A stretch of DNA of 64,000 bases from Phycomyces blakesleeanus NRRL 1555(-). Its lineage: Eukaryota > Mucoromycota > Mucoromycetes > Mucorales > Phycomycetaceae. Made by a program: the position numbers and the translations under genes. The notes beneath the pieces are model-generated. The model saw only the letters and a list, made by a program, of their open reading frames with translations. It did no database searches and was not told the DNA's origin. Positions 48,237 through 59,045 of this stretch are shown here, piece after piece (within the stretch, counting starts at the first letter, position 1; every line of letters begins with the position of its first letter). Location of the stretch: NCBI RefSeq assembly GCF_001638985.1, contig NW_017265145.1:620001-684000 (forward strand). The letters run 5' to 3'.

Positions 48237-51200
48237 ATGGAACTCGACAAACTTCGCCTAAAAACCCTTGAAAATGTTATACCAATATGTGAATCTCTAG
48301 TTGACTCAACCCGATTAATTCATGACTCTAATATTCGCACACCAACGCGTCACCTCGACGAGCTCTTAAAAGCATTAGAGACTGTTGTTGATCCAGAACA
48401 AGTTTTCGAAATTCGACTCATTAATCTTATTACTCGTTCATTGTTAGAGACATTTATTTCAATTGTTCGTTCCAACATTAAACCTTCACATGGCTTCCTT
48501 GAAGGTTGGCTGAAATGCATGCTATTTATGCTCACAAGAACATCATGGGAACCAAGTCTTTCTGTTCAAGAGCAAACCCAACTATTTCCACTTTTTTCAT
48601 CATGCATCCAACCTCCTTCTGCATGGTTTACAGACAGAGTACCAGAAGAAATACAGCAACTTGCTCTTCAATGTTTTACGACTATACTTCCAGCAAATAA
48701 TCAACTCGTACCATCAGCAGATACGCTTTATCGACCTCGACTGGAAGAACTTTGTAAAGATCATTGTCAACCAATGCTGTCTTCATGTGTATCTAATCTT
48801 CTCAATATTATCAAAAGCGATGTCGGGAGAGATTTACGACTCAATGCCCTCGAGACGCTGTCTAAACTCTTGCTAGATAACATCCGCCGAATCAATCGAA
48901 TCGCCATTTTCTTTCCTGGTGTTGTATCAACTCTTTGTCGAACGATTTATCAAAAGAAAGAGAAAGAAAACCACAAGATCATTGCTAAAACTCTTGATGT
49001 CCTTGGTGATGTGATTCAAGCTGTAATGAGAGACGATAAAAACGAATTGTTAATTCACAATGTACGATCCATGAGGGACCTTCATTCCATTGATATAACC
49101 AGTCTGCACATCAATAAAAAAGATAATGGAAATACGACCACAAAAACAAATTCAGACGATACTATTAAAAGAGCCACCGACTGGCACATTTCAACAAAAG
49201 AGAAGCTCCAGACCATGCTAAAAAGTATCCTGATTACTCAGACACATACCGAATGGAGAGCACGACTAGCGTATGTGAGATTTGCGAACAAACTTCTCTC
49301 TACTTGTGCACAAATGCTGGATAACTGTGTGGATCTACTGGTAGCCACATTGGCAATGCACCGAGATGACCCATACGAACAAGTAGCAACTGCGTGTAAA
49401 GAAGCAATGTACAATATCTCACAATCCTCGACATACTTTGATACAGTTATGCCTGTAATGAAAGAAGAGCTCTACAAAAACATCGTCCGCCTTCCTAGAT
49501 GTTTGATATCCGGAGACGGACAGATGCAAAGTGATGCTATGGCTCTCATAATCGGCTATCTGTTATTACTCAGACACCACGCTGAGAGTGTGATAGACAC
49601 TGCCTTGAAGCGGAGTGCTGATGGCTGGCTGACTGCCTTTGCACTAGACACAGACAGTATTCATGTGCTGGATGAAAAATCGGAGGGTAAATATATTGAC
49701 CTGCAGGAAAACACGCGGCTGCACGGACAGATATATCCAAGAATACACTTCAAATATCTTGTGACAGACCAAACAGTGGCACAGATGGCACGCATGCTTA
49801 ATGTAATTGGACAAAACGGAGATCTTCAACATTGGATTGACTTTTTCATGCGCTACCTTTCTGCAGAGAACGCGGAAGAAGAAACACAGCCACAAGCCGC
49901 ATTTGTAGTCTACGCACTATTGGAAGGCGGAAGCCTGCAGGAAGATGAGCTCTTGTCGATTGAAAAAGACACCAATAATATTCAGGATACTGCCCTTCGA
50001 CTTTTACACGACATAATGTCTCTTTCACTTTCTAGCAATGCGAGTGATGATCAAAAGGCGGTAGTGCAACAATCGGCATCGTCTCAGGGGCTGGACAGAG
50101 AGAGTGCACAGATACTGACAATCTGTTTTGAATTGAAGATAATCGGATTGGTAGCGTCTATTCTTGGACATGATATTATCCAACAGGAGCTCATCAGCCT
50201 TCTTTATCCTCTTCTGGCCTACCTGGGTTCTCCAAACGTTTTTGTCCATACATTTGCACTCATCACATTAGACAATATTGCACATGTCTGCGGAGAGCCG
50301 GATGGGAAAGCACTTTCGATTGCAAACATCGACTATGTAATCAACATGGTCTCACAGCGCATAACCATGTTGGTGACTAATCCACGAGCACCGCTTGTTC
50401 TCAGGGCACTTGTTCGCATTGGAGGCATGGGCGCAGTTGTTTATTTAGAAGATTCGGTGGAAGAGATTTATGATGCCTTGGATCGTTATTGGTATGATGA
50501 CTGGCTGTGTGGGCAGCTCTGTGGCGTATTATTTGAAATCATCAAGGTTCTGCGCAGCGGTATTCCGGACAAGCCTTTGATTACTTCAGATAAAAAGGTT
50601 TCCCAAAAGACACCATCAGATGGGGTGTCTGATGAAATCAAGGAATTGATTAGTCATCCGTGGGAAGATAAGGCAGACAAGTTGGAAGATGATGTGGCGA
50701 CTTTGGAAGAGATTGGCCGTTATTTTATTGATCGTCAACAAAAGAATGCCAACAAAGCACCAAAGTTGCATGAAGTATTGGAAGAAGAGATGATGAGAGA
50801 AAGTAAAAAGAAAAGTTTAGCAGATGATAATGAGGAAGGCGAGCAAGAGCAAGAGAAAGAACCGGTAAAAGATAAAAAGCCGAGTTTATCCAAAGAACAA
50901 ACGATGACTCTAGGTATTATGAAAAAGGTTGGGAGCATGTTGACTGCAAAGTCTAGCCACCTTCGATCACAAATGCTCTGTCTGTTGAGTTCTGGTGCGG
51001 TAGTGCTTGCTGATCAACCTGTCAAACTCAATACGCTCATCAATAGCCTGTGGCCCTTTATAATCAGTCGACTCGGCGACGAGCATTTCGTTGCGTTTAA
51101 TGCGACAGAACTTATAAAGACACTGTCATCTATTTCAGGAGATTTCATTTCCAAGCGAGTAGTCAATGACATCTGGCCTCGGTTTAAATTGCTACTAGCC

Positions 51201-51587
51201 CAAACCACTCACGCTAATGCTTTGCCTTCTTACTCGTCATTCTCGTATACGCATCGACTCCAGTGCTGTATACTATCTACTCTTTCACACATTGCACAAC
51301 ATGTGCCACTGCCTCAATCAACAGTTTTGGAGATACTTGAAGAAACACGTTTATTTATGAGTAATAAGGTCCGTGTAGATCTTCAGCAAGAGGTGGTTGA
51401 TCTGTTCTTGACCATCGGGAATACTTACTCGGACACTGTCTGGTTTTGTTGTTTTGCAATGCTGGGTGAGCATGTAAGCTTAAAACCAACAAGCAAGTTA
51501 CTTGCACCATGTAAGGTCCCAGCTTGTTTGGCAACATCAAACAAAGACTATGTACAGAATGCGAATAAAGTACTGTCACTTATATAA
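48237..51587 (+). CDS. TTI1: TTI1 (TELO2-interacting protein 1), HEAT-repeat subunit of the TTT complex
   Basis: A single 3.35-kb exon, 1,116 residues, all alpha-helical HEAT-like repeats. Signature stretches for the family include DWHISTKEKLQTMLKSIL, WRARLAYVRFANKLLSTC, LFPLFSSCIQPPSAW and, near the C-terminus, NSLWPFIISRLGDEHFV followed by LIKTLSSISGDFISKRV. Tti1 works with Tel2 and Tti2 to fold and stabilise PIKK kinases (TOR, ATM/Tel1, ATR). A charged insert (about residues 860-890, EEGEQEQEKEPVKDKK) interrupts the repeats, as is common. It is intronless beside intron-rich neighbours. The start MELDKLRLKTLENV is the first Met in frame and lies 289 bp from the divergent THP3-like gene. Confidence 0.9.
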   Translation: MELDKLRLKTLENVIPICESLVDSTRLIHDSNIRTPTRHLDELLKALETVVDPEQVFEIRLINLITRSLLETFISIVRSNIKPSHGFLEGWLKCMLFMLTRTSWEPSLSVQEQTQLFPLFSSCIQPPSAWFTDRVPEEIQQLALQCFTTILPANNQLVPSADTLYRPRLEELCKDHCQPMLSSCVSNLLNIIKSDVGRDLRLNALETLSKLLLDNIRRINRIAIFFPGVVSTLCRTIYQKKEKENHKIIAKTLDVLGDVIQAVMRDDKNELLIHNVRSMRDLHSIDITSLHINKKDNGNTTTKTNSDDTIKRATDWHISTKEKLQTMLKSILITQTHTEWRARLAYVRFANKLLSTCAQMLDNCVDLLVATLAMHRDDPYEQVATACKEAMYNISQSSTYFDTVMPVMKEELYKNIVRLPRCLISGDGQMQSDAMALIIGYLLLLRHHAESVIDTALKRSADGWLTAFALDTDSIHVLDEKSEGKYIDLQENTRLHGQIYPRIHFKYLVTDQTVAQMARMLNVIGQNGDLQHWIDFFMRYLSAENAEEETQPQAAFVVYALLEGGSLQEDELLSIEKDTNNIQDTALRLLHDIMSLSLSSNASDDQKAVVQQSASSQGLDRESAQILTICFELKIIGLVASILGHDIIQQELISLLYPLLAYLGSPNVFVHTFALITLDNIAHVCGEPDGKALSIANIDYVINMVSQRITMLVTNPRAPLVLRALVRIGGMGAVVYLEDSVEEIYDALDRYWYDDWLCGQLCGVLFEIIKVLRSGIPDKPLITSDKKVSQKTPSDGVSDEIKELISHPWEDKADKLEDDVATLEEIGRYFIDRQQKNANKAPKLHEVLEEEMMRESKKKSLADDNEEGEQEQEKEPVKDKKPSLSKEQTMTLGIMKKVGSMLTAKSSHLRSQMLCLLSSGAVVLADQPVKLNTLINSLWPFIISRLGDEHFVAFNATELIKTLSSISGDFISKRVVNDIWPRFKLLLAQTTHANALPSYSSFSYTHRLQCCILSTLSHIAQHVPLPQSTVLEILEETRLFMSNKVRVDLQQEVVDLFLTIGNTYSDTVWFCCFAMLGEHVSLKPTSKLLAPCKVPACLATSNKDYVQNANKVLSLI

Positions 51588-51734
51588 AGGAGGCCTTGTG
51601 ATATATACCACTTTATTATTATCTCCAAGAAATAGTAATCGGGATAGAAAAGGAAAAAGTTGTGGTTTCATTAAATTTTATATTTTTTTTTGAAGAAATG
51701 TTACTAGTTGTATTCCAAAATCACCGAGACTCTT

Positions 51735-51776
<42 letters not shown>

Positions 51777-52389
51777 CATGCCTTGTTCAATTATACCAAA
51801 CCACTTGAATTAGTGGAAGGAGTAATCAGTAATCAATAAGCACATCATCTTACTAGAGGCACAACCACCTCTTTAACTCTTTCTTTCTCTTTTCAATTTT
51901 CTTCAATTTCTTCTTCTTCTTTACCTATTTTACATACAAGTGTCATTCTGTTATGAATAAGGAGAATGAGACCGATAAATCAAACAGAAGACGGATATAG
52001 GAAGATCGCTTAATGGTGATTTGAGAATACAAGAAGTGAAAGAAGGGCAAGAAGAATATGGAGGCTATGGTTAATAAATTAGGATACTTACTTTCCTACA
52101 TTTGCTGTGTTTTTATATAAATTATACACACACACACATATATATATATATTATAGACAGAAATCAATTGGATTCTCAGCAGTAATTTGAGGATGCACTT
52201 CAATTTTACTTTGGACAGGTCTGATCATTCTACGTACTCTTATTTTTATATTAATTTTAAAAATTTCAATATAAATAAGGAATCTCTTTAAGCAGAAAAA
52301 AAGGAGGGAAAAAATATCCTTTTTTTTTCTTGCTCAGCTTTATCTACCTCACATTCCTTTTAGTTGCTCATCTTACTATATTACCCCTA
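51588..52389. other. intergenic region
   Basis: 802 bp with no coding frame. Contains a long AT dinucleotide run (51738-51773), a CA/TA run near 52128-52151 and pyrimidine-rich tracts. Confidence 0.5.
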
Positions 52390-54090
52390 ATGACCTTTTG
52401 TAGCCGCTGTGGGGAACTAAATTGCACAGAAAAATGCATTCGTTGTGGTGTTTTGTGTAAGTTTCTTCTTTAATAGAAAATAAGACATTAAAGCTATCAA
52501 TATAAATTCTCCGATATATATATATATATATGTTATATTTAAAGAAAAGGAAGAAGTATCATTCATATTGTATCAATCTATCAAACCTTTTACACACATT
52601 TTAATAGCTGGTCAATCAGTATCAGTCCAAAGACCTTCTGTGGATAGGTGGCAATCAAGGTATAATACTTGTATATACTCAAAGTCTACATAAATGCATA
52701 AGAAAAGAAAACTTACTTGTTTGTGTTGAAATTCTGGGGGGAAAAATCAGATACCTGGGAAGTATCGTTGGCTTGGATAATCTTAAATCTCCACCATCAT
52801 CTCCTGGACAAAGATCACCAAAGAAGATACTAAAAAACTCCCCTTCGTTGGGGTCTACGAGATATATACCTCACTCCAAATCACCCAGACGTCCCTTACC
52901 GACCCTTGCTATCATTCCACCAGCAAAAATGAACAACTGTCACTCGTGTAATAAAAAACTAGTGGGAAAAACGGTGCGCCTACCAGAAAGCAATGTACGA
53001 TATCATTGGGAATGTCTTCAATGCACCCAATGTCACTTGCCATTCGAAGACACTTCATTTTACGTAGATCCTAACAAGTCTATATACCATCCAAAAGTAA
53101 ATAATTTTTTTTTATAAAAAAAGAAAGAATCCTAATTAATTCAAGTATTATACTAAACCAGTCTATTTTTCTCTATGTGATATTTTTCTATTTAGTGTGC
53201 ACCATCAACATACACCTTTAGAAGCTGTACGCGATGTAGTCTTTCGATAACAGACTCATATCTTGGAATCCAAACTTCTGTTCTTCATCTGAGAGTAAGG
53301 CTATAATATATACAAAAGTTAATCACACTCGTTTTTTTACTATTATTATCAAGAACAACAACAATAATAATAACAATAATACTAATAATAATAATAATCT
53401 ACACCTGTGTTTATTTGTGTGCGTGTGTGTGTGTGTGTGTTTGGTCTACTAGTGTTTTCGATGTACTTCTTGCCAAAAAGTACTTCAGCCTTCCACAATT
53501 TACACAGATCTTAAGGGCACATTCTGCCAGCAGTGTACAAATACTACTCTCACACATGATAATGAAACCTTGGCACAACACATGAAGATTGTTCCTCAGC
53601 CTGTTCAGCTCAGTTTACGGTCTGGGCCTCTATCTATGTTTGGTTCATCGCTTTCTCTGGTCAGTAATCAAACGGGCAGTACGACCACAAGTGCCTGTCC
53701 CAGTCCAAGCACCAGCAGCAGCACAAACCGTAGTTGTGTTGGATCCCCACCATCCGTACCAAATTTGGTTTCACCTGCTCATGAAGTCGTACCTCCTTCA
53801 GCTCTAATGAGCAGTCGAGGTCGGCCGTTACCTCGGTTCGGGACGACAAAAACATGTCCTGGCTGTTGTCAGCGGATAGTATCGATCCACGAGGAAAAGC
53901 AAGGGCCAAAGGCAACTCGATGGCATATAAAATGCTTGGCTTGCACACGTTGCTCAAAACAGCTAGATTCTGCTGCTACAGTTCTGGAAGAAAAAACGGG
54001 TGCTAATCCCTGGTGTTCAGCTTGTCTTGTAAGTGTTTGGTACTTTCAACCTTCTTCTTCTTCTTCTGCTTTTATTTATCCTAATAGCTT

Positions 54091-54126
<36 letters not shown>

Positions 54127-54233
54127 TGTATGTACTGAATATCAAAAAGTTGTGGAAAAAGAACGACACAGAAAATGAATTTGGAAGGTCTAGCTTTTTA
54201 ACCTTACCACGAAAACCTGTGAGGATTGAATAG
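52390..54233 (+). CDS. three-LIM-domain protein
   Basis: Six exons: 52390-52456, 52608-52659, 52751-53096, 53196-53294, 53453-54028 and 54150-54233; every junction keeps frame; 407 residues. A short Cys-rich start (CSRCGELNCTEKCIRCG) may bind zinc. Three LIM domains follow: residues about 103-157 (CHSCNKKL, HWECLQCTQC, HPKCAP), about 166-214 (CTRCSLSI, HLRCFRCTSC, FCQQCT) and about 323-379 (CPGCCQRI, HIKCLACTRC, WCSACL). A Ser/Thr/Pro-rich linker of about 100 residues separates LIM2 and LIM3. LIM domains bind proteins, often in actin- or Rho-linked complexes. The layout resembles fungal paxillin-like or Rho-GAP-associated LIM proteins without the GAP, but no specific ortholog is claimed. AT and GT dinucleotide runs lie in the introns. 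Confidence 0.88.
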
Positions 54234-54682
54234 TCAAATATACCGATGCACCCACTATTCCCCCCCCTTCTCCTTCTCCTTCTCCTTCTCCTTCTTTTGC
54301 TTTTGCTTTTGTTTTTGCTTCTGCTTCTTTTTTTTTTTTAAAAAAAGAAACAAGCAAACACAAAAGACTAAACCACAAACCACTTCTTTAAAACCATCCA
54401 TGTTATATATATATATTTATATACACATTTATTATTTACTTGAAAAAATTAAAAATATTGCTGGCTTCTATCATAATCATGCATTTACACCCACCCGACT
54501 GCCCAACCACTCACAGAAAGAAAGAAAGAAAGAAAGAAAAAACCTCTTTATTTCTGCGTGTCTTTTGTTGTTGCTGTTGCTATTTTTTTTTCTAGTTCAC
54601 TTGATGAGGCATTATATTTTATTAGATTTTGTTTTTATTTTTTTATTTTTTTTCTTTATAACTCTGCTTTCTCTTTCTCTCC
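54234..54682. other. short intergenic region, simple repeats
   Basis: Contains a CTTCTC-type run (54264-54296), TTTTGC-type repeats (54295-54330), an AT run near 54402-54418 and a GAAA run (54519-54538). The open frames across it are low-complexity artefacts of these runs. Confidence 0.6.
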
Positions 54683-55471
54683 ATGTCTTCTCTACCTTCA
54701 CTTGTATCTGGACCTGAATTGGTGGCAATACCACTTCACATAGTAAAGCAACAACGGCGGCAGTGCTTGATTTGTCTCAGGAAAGATGACCCACCAGATG
54801 AACTCGAGAGACCCATTGGACCGCAATTGATTCAAGCAACGGGCCCAGAGTGGGCTAGAGTGTGCCCATGTCCGCGGGAAGCGCATGTGAACTGTATTCT
54901 TAGTACCGCAACCGACCTGCATTGTGAGACATGTCAGCACACTTATTATCGACAATGGCGCGTATTGGTTGCCCATATTGTCTGTTTTGCCAGTCATGTA
55001 TTCAGTATTGGATCGGCTATCGGTATTGCTTTTGGTCTGGTGTATCTCGGACGTGGTCTGGGGCAGTTGGGACTCGGCAATGAAATGAGCAACAAGATTG
55101 ATGATGATCCATGGTTCGATCATGAACTGGGTGTTATCCTTCAGTGGCTAGACCTGGTATACTATGCCACAGGGTTTTCTGGAGAAGCTCTTTTGGGACT
55201 TGTCTACATATTTGGATTCTGCAGTGTAGCAGGCTTTGACGAAACATTACTGATGGTCAACAATACGCTGTCTCTGGATCTCTCGTGGTGTTTGGGGCTA
55301 GAATATCCAATCTGGTTCAATAGAGGCTTGGCTTATCTGATTCTGGGGTTCATTGGACTTCTTCTTGGAACTTACTTGATGTTTTACACATGGATATGGG
55401 CATGTTTATTTCATCAAATACGTCATGCAGCGTTCCAACAGAGTCATGTTAAACCAAACAGAGATATGTAG
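54683..55471 (+). CDS. RINGv (MARCH-like) membrane E3 ligase
   Basis: A single exon of 262 residues. A C4HC3 RING-variant finger starts at Cys28 (CLICLRKDDPPDE) and continues with CPCPREAHVNC and CETCQHTYY near residue 85; this class recruits E2 enzymes. Three or four hydrophobic segments follow: VAHIVCFASHVFSIGSAIGI, a region around LLGLVYIFGFCSVAGF, and LAYLILGFIGLLLGTYLMFY with WIWACLF. MARCH proteins ubiquitinate membrane proteins to send them for endocytosis or degradation. The spacing of the second Cys pair (CPC) is short but within the RINGv range. The start MSSLPSLVSG directly precedes the finger; no other start fits better. Confidence 0.85.
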   Translation: MSSLPSLVSGPELVAIPLHIVKQQRRQCLICLRKDDPPDELERPIGPQLIQATGPEWARVCPCPREAHVNCILSTATDLHCETCQHTYYRQWRVLVAHIVCFASHVFSIGSAIGIAFGLVYLGRGLGQLGLGNEMSNKIDDDPWFDHELGVILQWLDLVYYATGFSGEALLGLVYIFGFCSVAGFDETLLMVNNTLSLDLSWCLGLEYPIWFNRGLAYLILGFIGLLLGTYLMFYTWIWACLFHQIRHAAFQQSHVKPNRDM

Positions 55472-56376
55472 TGCATAAAATAAAGTACCCAAAAATAAAT
55501 AAATAAATAAATAAATAAATAGCTCAATTATTATTACTGTTATTTGTTTTAGCCAAGATATTCTTTGTAGAAAGACACGGTCAGTAAGGTTAGAAACTAA
55601 ACAAGAGACGACCGTAATTTTCTTTTTTCTTGTAGTAATATATGTATGCAGAAAAGCACCCGTATACAGTGAATAAATTATGTTCTCTAGCTAGACAACT
55701 AAGAGCTTCTCTTGTGAAATATAATCCTACGATGACCTTGTCTCCCTATATTGCTCTCTTTTTTTTTCTTTTTTTTCTTAGGTCTGTTTACCGATATTGA
55801 TATATCACTCAACTAAAAGATTTCATTTTATCAATGATATATGATCTTTTCCTATCTACAATGCTTGTGGTTAGTGACCTATTTTGATCTGCCAATAGAC
55901 ATACCAGATCATCAAAATCTCTCACACATTCAATATGCTCAACATCTACGCAACTCCTCAAAGATCACATATCAAACTTTCAATATAAATATCTTAAAAA
56001 AAATGGACTACCTTTCAAGAGAACTCCTCTATAATATATTCTAGATCAACCATGCATTCACTTTCATCATGATCTCTTTACAGGAAAGATCATTTTTTTC
56101 CTTCTTCCTTTTTAAAGCCAAAAAAAAGGGAAAATAAAAAAGAAAACATCATCCTTTGTCTATCACTTTGAACCAAACAGACAAAAAACAACTAAAAGGG
56201 ATACCGTAAAGAAGCCCATTACTTTGGAATCACAATCTCTCCTTTCTTTCTTCATTTCTTTCTTTCTTACTTCTTCTTTTATTATTCTTTTTACCTTACC
56301 TTGCTTTACCCTAGTTTATACTTTATTTTTATTTTCAACTATCTTTATTATTATTTGCTATAATAATTCAAAAAAC
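55472..56376. other. intergenic region and probable leader of the homeobox gene
   Basis: 905 bp without a recognised gene. An AATA run lies at 55493-55520. From about 56240 it is pyrimidine-rich, like a fungal 5' leader; the frame through it would add a hydrophobic extension and is not used. Confidence 0.5.
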
Positions 56377-57354
56377 ATGTCTGAAAAACCCAAGCAATTC
56401 CAATCAAATGAAGACCCTGCTTACGATAGTGGCAATGATTCATGGTCCCCCAAAATAAAGAATCGTCGACGCTTTTCTGCCACTGAAGCAGCGTTGCTGG
56501 AACGACGTTATGCAGAAGAGCAAAGTCCTTCGCAGCATGTACTTCAAGGTTTGGCTGACCAGATGTCTACACCGCGCAAGACAATTACTACCTGGTTTCA
56601 AAACAGAAGAGCCAAATACAAGCGCAGAAGTTACCGCAACAAACAAGCACCCGAGAAAGCAAATGATTCTCAACAGAAAACAAACGATGGCTCTCCTGGT
56701 CAGCGGATGTCTGACACGGTTTCTGATGTAGAAACCTGCGCTCGTTCTTCCTCGAGCAGTTTATTGCTAGTCGAGAGAAGATCACCCGAAACAACAGCCT
56801 CAAACACAAACTCAAACTCAAAATCAACATCAACATTAGCCTCAGTGTCAATGTCAATGGCTGTGCCAATGCCAACCGACGAAGGTTATCAGACAACTCC
56901 TCTGCCTGATGCATTTTGCGAGGACGACAGGCTTGGGGATTTATCTCATCTGCCGTCTACTCCAAGTCACTGTTTTGATTACAATAATTTCCTGAGTACC
57001 GGGCAGGGTGCGATTATGTACAGTTCTAGCGGATACAATCCTCCAGAATACATGTACCAGTTCCAAGACATTTCTGGCAGCTCTTTAGATTCAAACGAGC
57101 GAAACCAATATGTGTTAAATCAGAATCCTAGCTTGTGTGCATGGCAGTGCTACGACCCAAGGTTGTTTGTGCATCCCGATCAAACAGCTTGTATAATTGA
57201 CCCTAGTTTTGTTGGGTGCCACACACGGGAGTCCAATACTTTCGAAAGAATCTGTTTTCCCGGACAATCGGATATATTCACAGACTCTGTTGACTGTACT
57301 TATGAATGGAGAGAACAAGTAGCATCATATTTGATTTCACCTGAAGGTAAATGA
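56377..57354 (+). CDS. homeodomain transcription factor
   Basis: A single exon of 325 residues. The homeodomain spans about residues 28-84 (KNRRRFSATEAALLERRY to TWFQNRRAKYKRR), with the helix-3 core WFQNRRAK at 73-80. It has no three-residue loop insertion, so it is the typical rather than the TALE class. The rest is Ser/Thr/Asn-rich and acidic, without another known domain. Homeodomain proteins bind TAAT-like sites and regulate development. A Met at 56224 is in frame, but the 51 extra residues are hydrophobic and come from a pyrimidine-rich tract, so the Met at 56377 (MSEKPKQFQS) was chosen. Confidence 0.9.
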   Translation: MSEKPKQFQSNEDPAYDSGNDSWSPKIKNRRRFSATEAALLERRYAEEQSPSQHVLQGLADQMSTPRKTITTWFQNRRAKYKRRSYRNKQAPEKANDSQQKTNDGSPGQRMSDTVSDVETCARSSSSSLLLVERRSPETTASNTNSNSKSTSTLASVSMSMAVPMPTDEGYQTTPLPDAFCEDDRLGDLSHLPSTPSHCFDYNNFLSTGQGAIMYSSSGYNPPEYMYQFQDISGSSLDSNERNQYVLNQNPSLCAWQCYDPRLFVHPDQTACIIDPSFVGCHTRESNTFERICFPGQSDIFTDSVDCTYEWREQVASYLISPEGK

Positions 57355-59045
57355 AATAATTAAATATACAAATAAAATAAAATAAAATTTATATCAATAT
57401 TAATGTTAATATTTTGAATTACCTAACATCCAAATATAAAGATTCAAAGGACTGGGCTTCTGTACCAAAAGATATAAGTCACGCAATCTGACAAGAGTAC
57501 AAGCTATCATTGACCATCCCCATTTAACAAAAACAACAAAAGCAAAAACAGTAGCTATAAAGATTTCTTCCCCCCCTTAATTTGCCAATAGCAAAAAAAA
57601 ACCCCCTCAAAAAAATGTATAAACAATATATATACTTTGTTTTTATTCTTTGCATGATCTTTTATACAGACAAATAAGCATAATATTTTAGCACTTTTTA
57701 TAATGAATATGTGTACACAGATAAATAACATTACAATATGTACGTGTATGAATTCGCTTGTGCGGAAGAGATTGACCAAGTAACACAATATTCAAGATGA
57801 AAACATCTTACCATTTTGTTCTATTATACTACCTATGGAATCGGCATGGTTCCATAGAAAACAAATATATATACAAACAGGATAAAGTTTTACTTTGTAA
57901 CACGGCTTCCAGACTTTTCTTGTACAAAGTACATATGCTTACATACTTTCACACCCCACTTTTCACACAAGCTATATATATGTGTGTGTGTGTTTCTACA
58001 TACAGATAGAGATATATAAACTCTATAGCCAACTGTATACCGGAAACAAAATTACGAAAATACAGATCATATTCACTTCTTGCGTCTAAATACACCAGGG
58101 ATTTCTGTTTTGTTGTTGTTTTGATGAAGAATAGACAAAATCTTTGTACCAGAGAAAGTTTATCGTATTTTCCTTTTCTTCTTCTTCTTTATATTAAGTG
58201 TCCGCCTGTGTTGTACAGCATACCGCCACTTTACCAATACACTGGATTTCTGTAAAAATAATAATAATATAATAAAAAAGCGGAGTATATAAATAGGGAA
58301 CTGAAAATAATCTCTACCCAATAGCGTAAAATAAATAGATGCGGAGATGATATAAATTTAAACACAAGATGTCCTTGTTTGTGAGTACAACTAACTACAC
58401 TTGCCTTATTGTACTTTTGCTTTTACATTTTTTTTATATACCAAGACAAGAATACTAAAGAGACGTTTCTTACTCTCTTGCTTATTAGTAAGAAGATTAA
58501 TAGTAAAATTTACGAAAGAAAAAAATACAAATGTCTTATATTTGAGTAAGTGTGCGCTTTTATTTTATTCTTCTTATCGTAATAATTAATTTTGGTCTTA
58601 TTTATTGCTCATCCGACAGAGAGAAAATCATTGTTACTAAGGATTAATAATAATTAAAAAAAAATTCAGAGAATGTATCACAGGTATAAGTCAAACTACA
58701 TATACAGTGTCTCCAACAAGCAATGTCACAGACAACCAAAACATATTTAATATTTTTAGAAATGAAGTCCCTCGTCGCTTGCTTAGAACACCCACAGCGG
58801 TTTATCTAAACCTGAAATCACATCTTTTTATTTGGATGCTCTTATATCGACCTCTTTTTTGACAGGTACTTTCTGTCTGGATTCGTGCATTATATCGGAT
58901 ATTAAAGTATCCCAAATACAACATTATGTTTCTGGAAAGATGACAATGGGTTGTCAGGTTGTTTAATGTATCTTTTCGTTCACGAACATTCCAAAGAACC
59001 ACTTGATTTAGCTTTGGGTATATCAGAAGCCATAGTTTGGGCTAT
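57355..59045. other. gene-poor AT-rich region
   Basis: 1.7 kb after the homeobox gene. Only short AT-rich open frames; no domain, RNA gene or repeat recognised. Confidence 0.5.

Noticed and set aside
54226..54717. 163-codon Ser/Phe/Cys-rich plus-strand frame
   Set aside because: Produced by CTTCTC, TTTTGC and AT simple repeats between two genes.
56224..56376. upstream Met for the homeobox protein
   Set aside because: The extra residues are a hydrophobic translation of a pyrimidine-rich leader and not part of a homeodomain protein.
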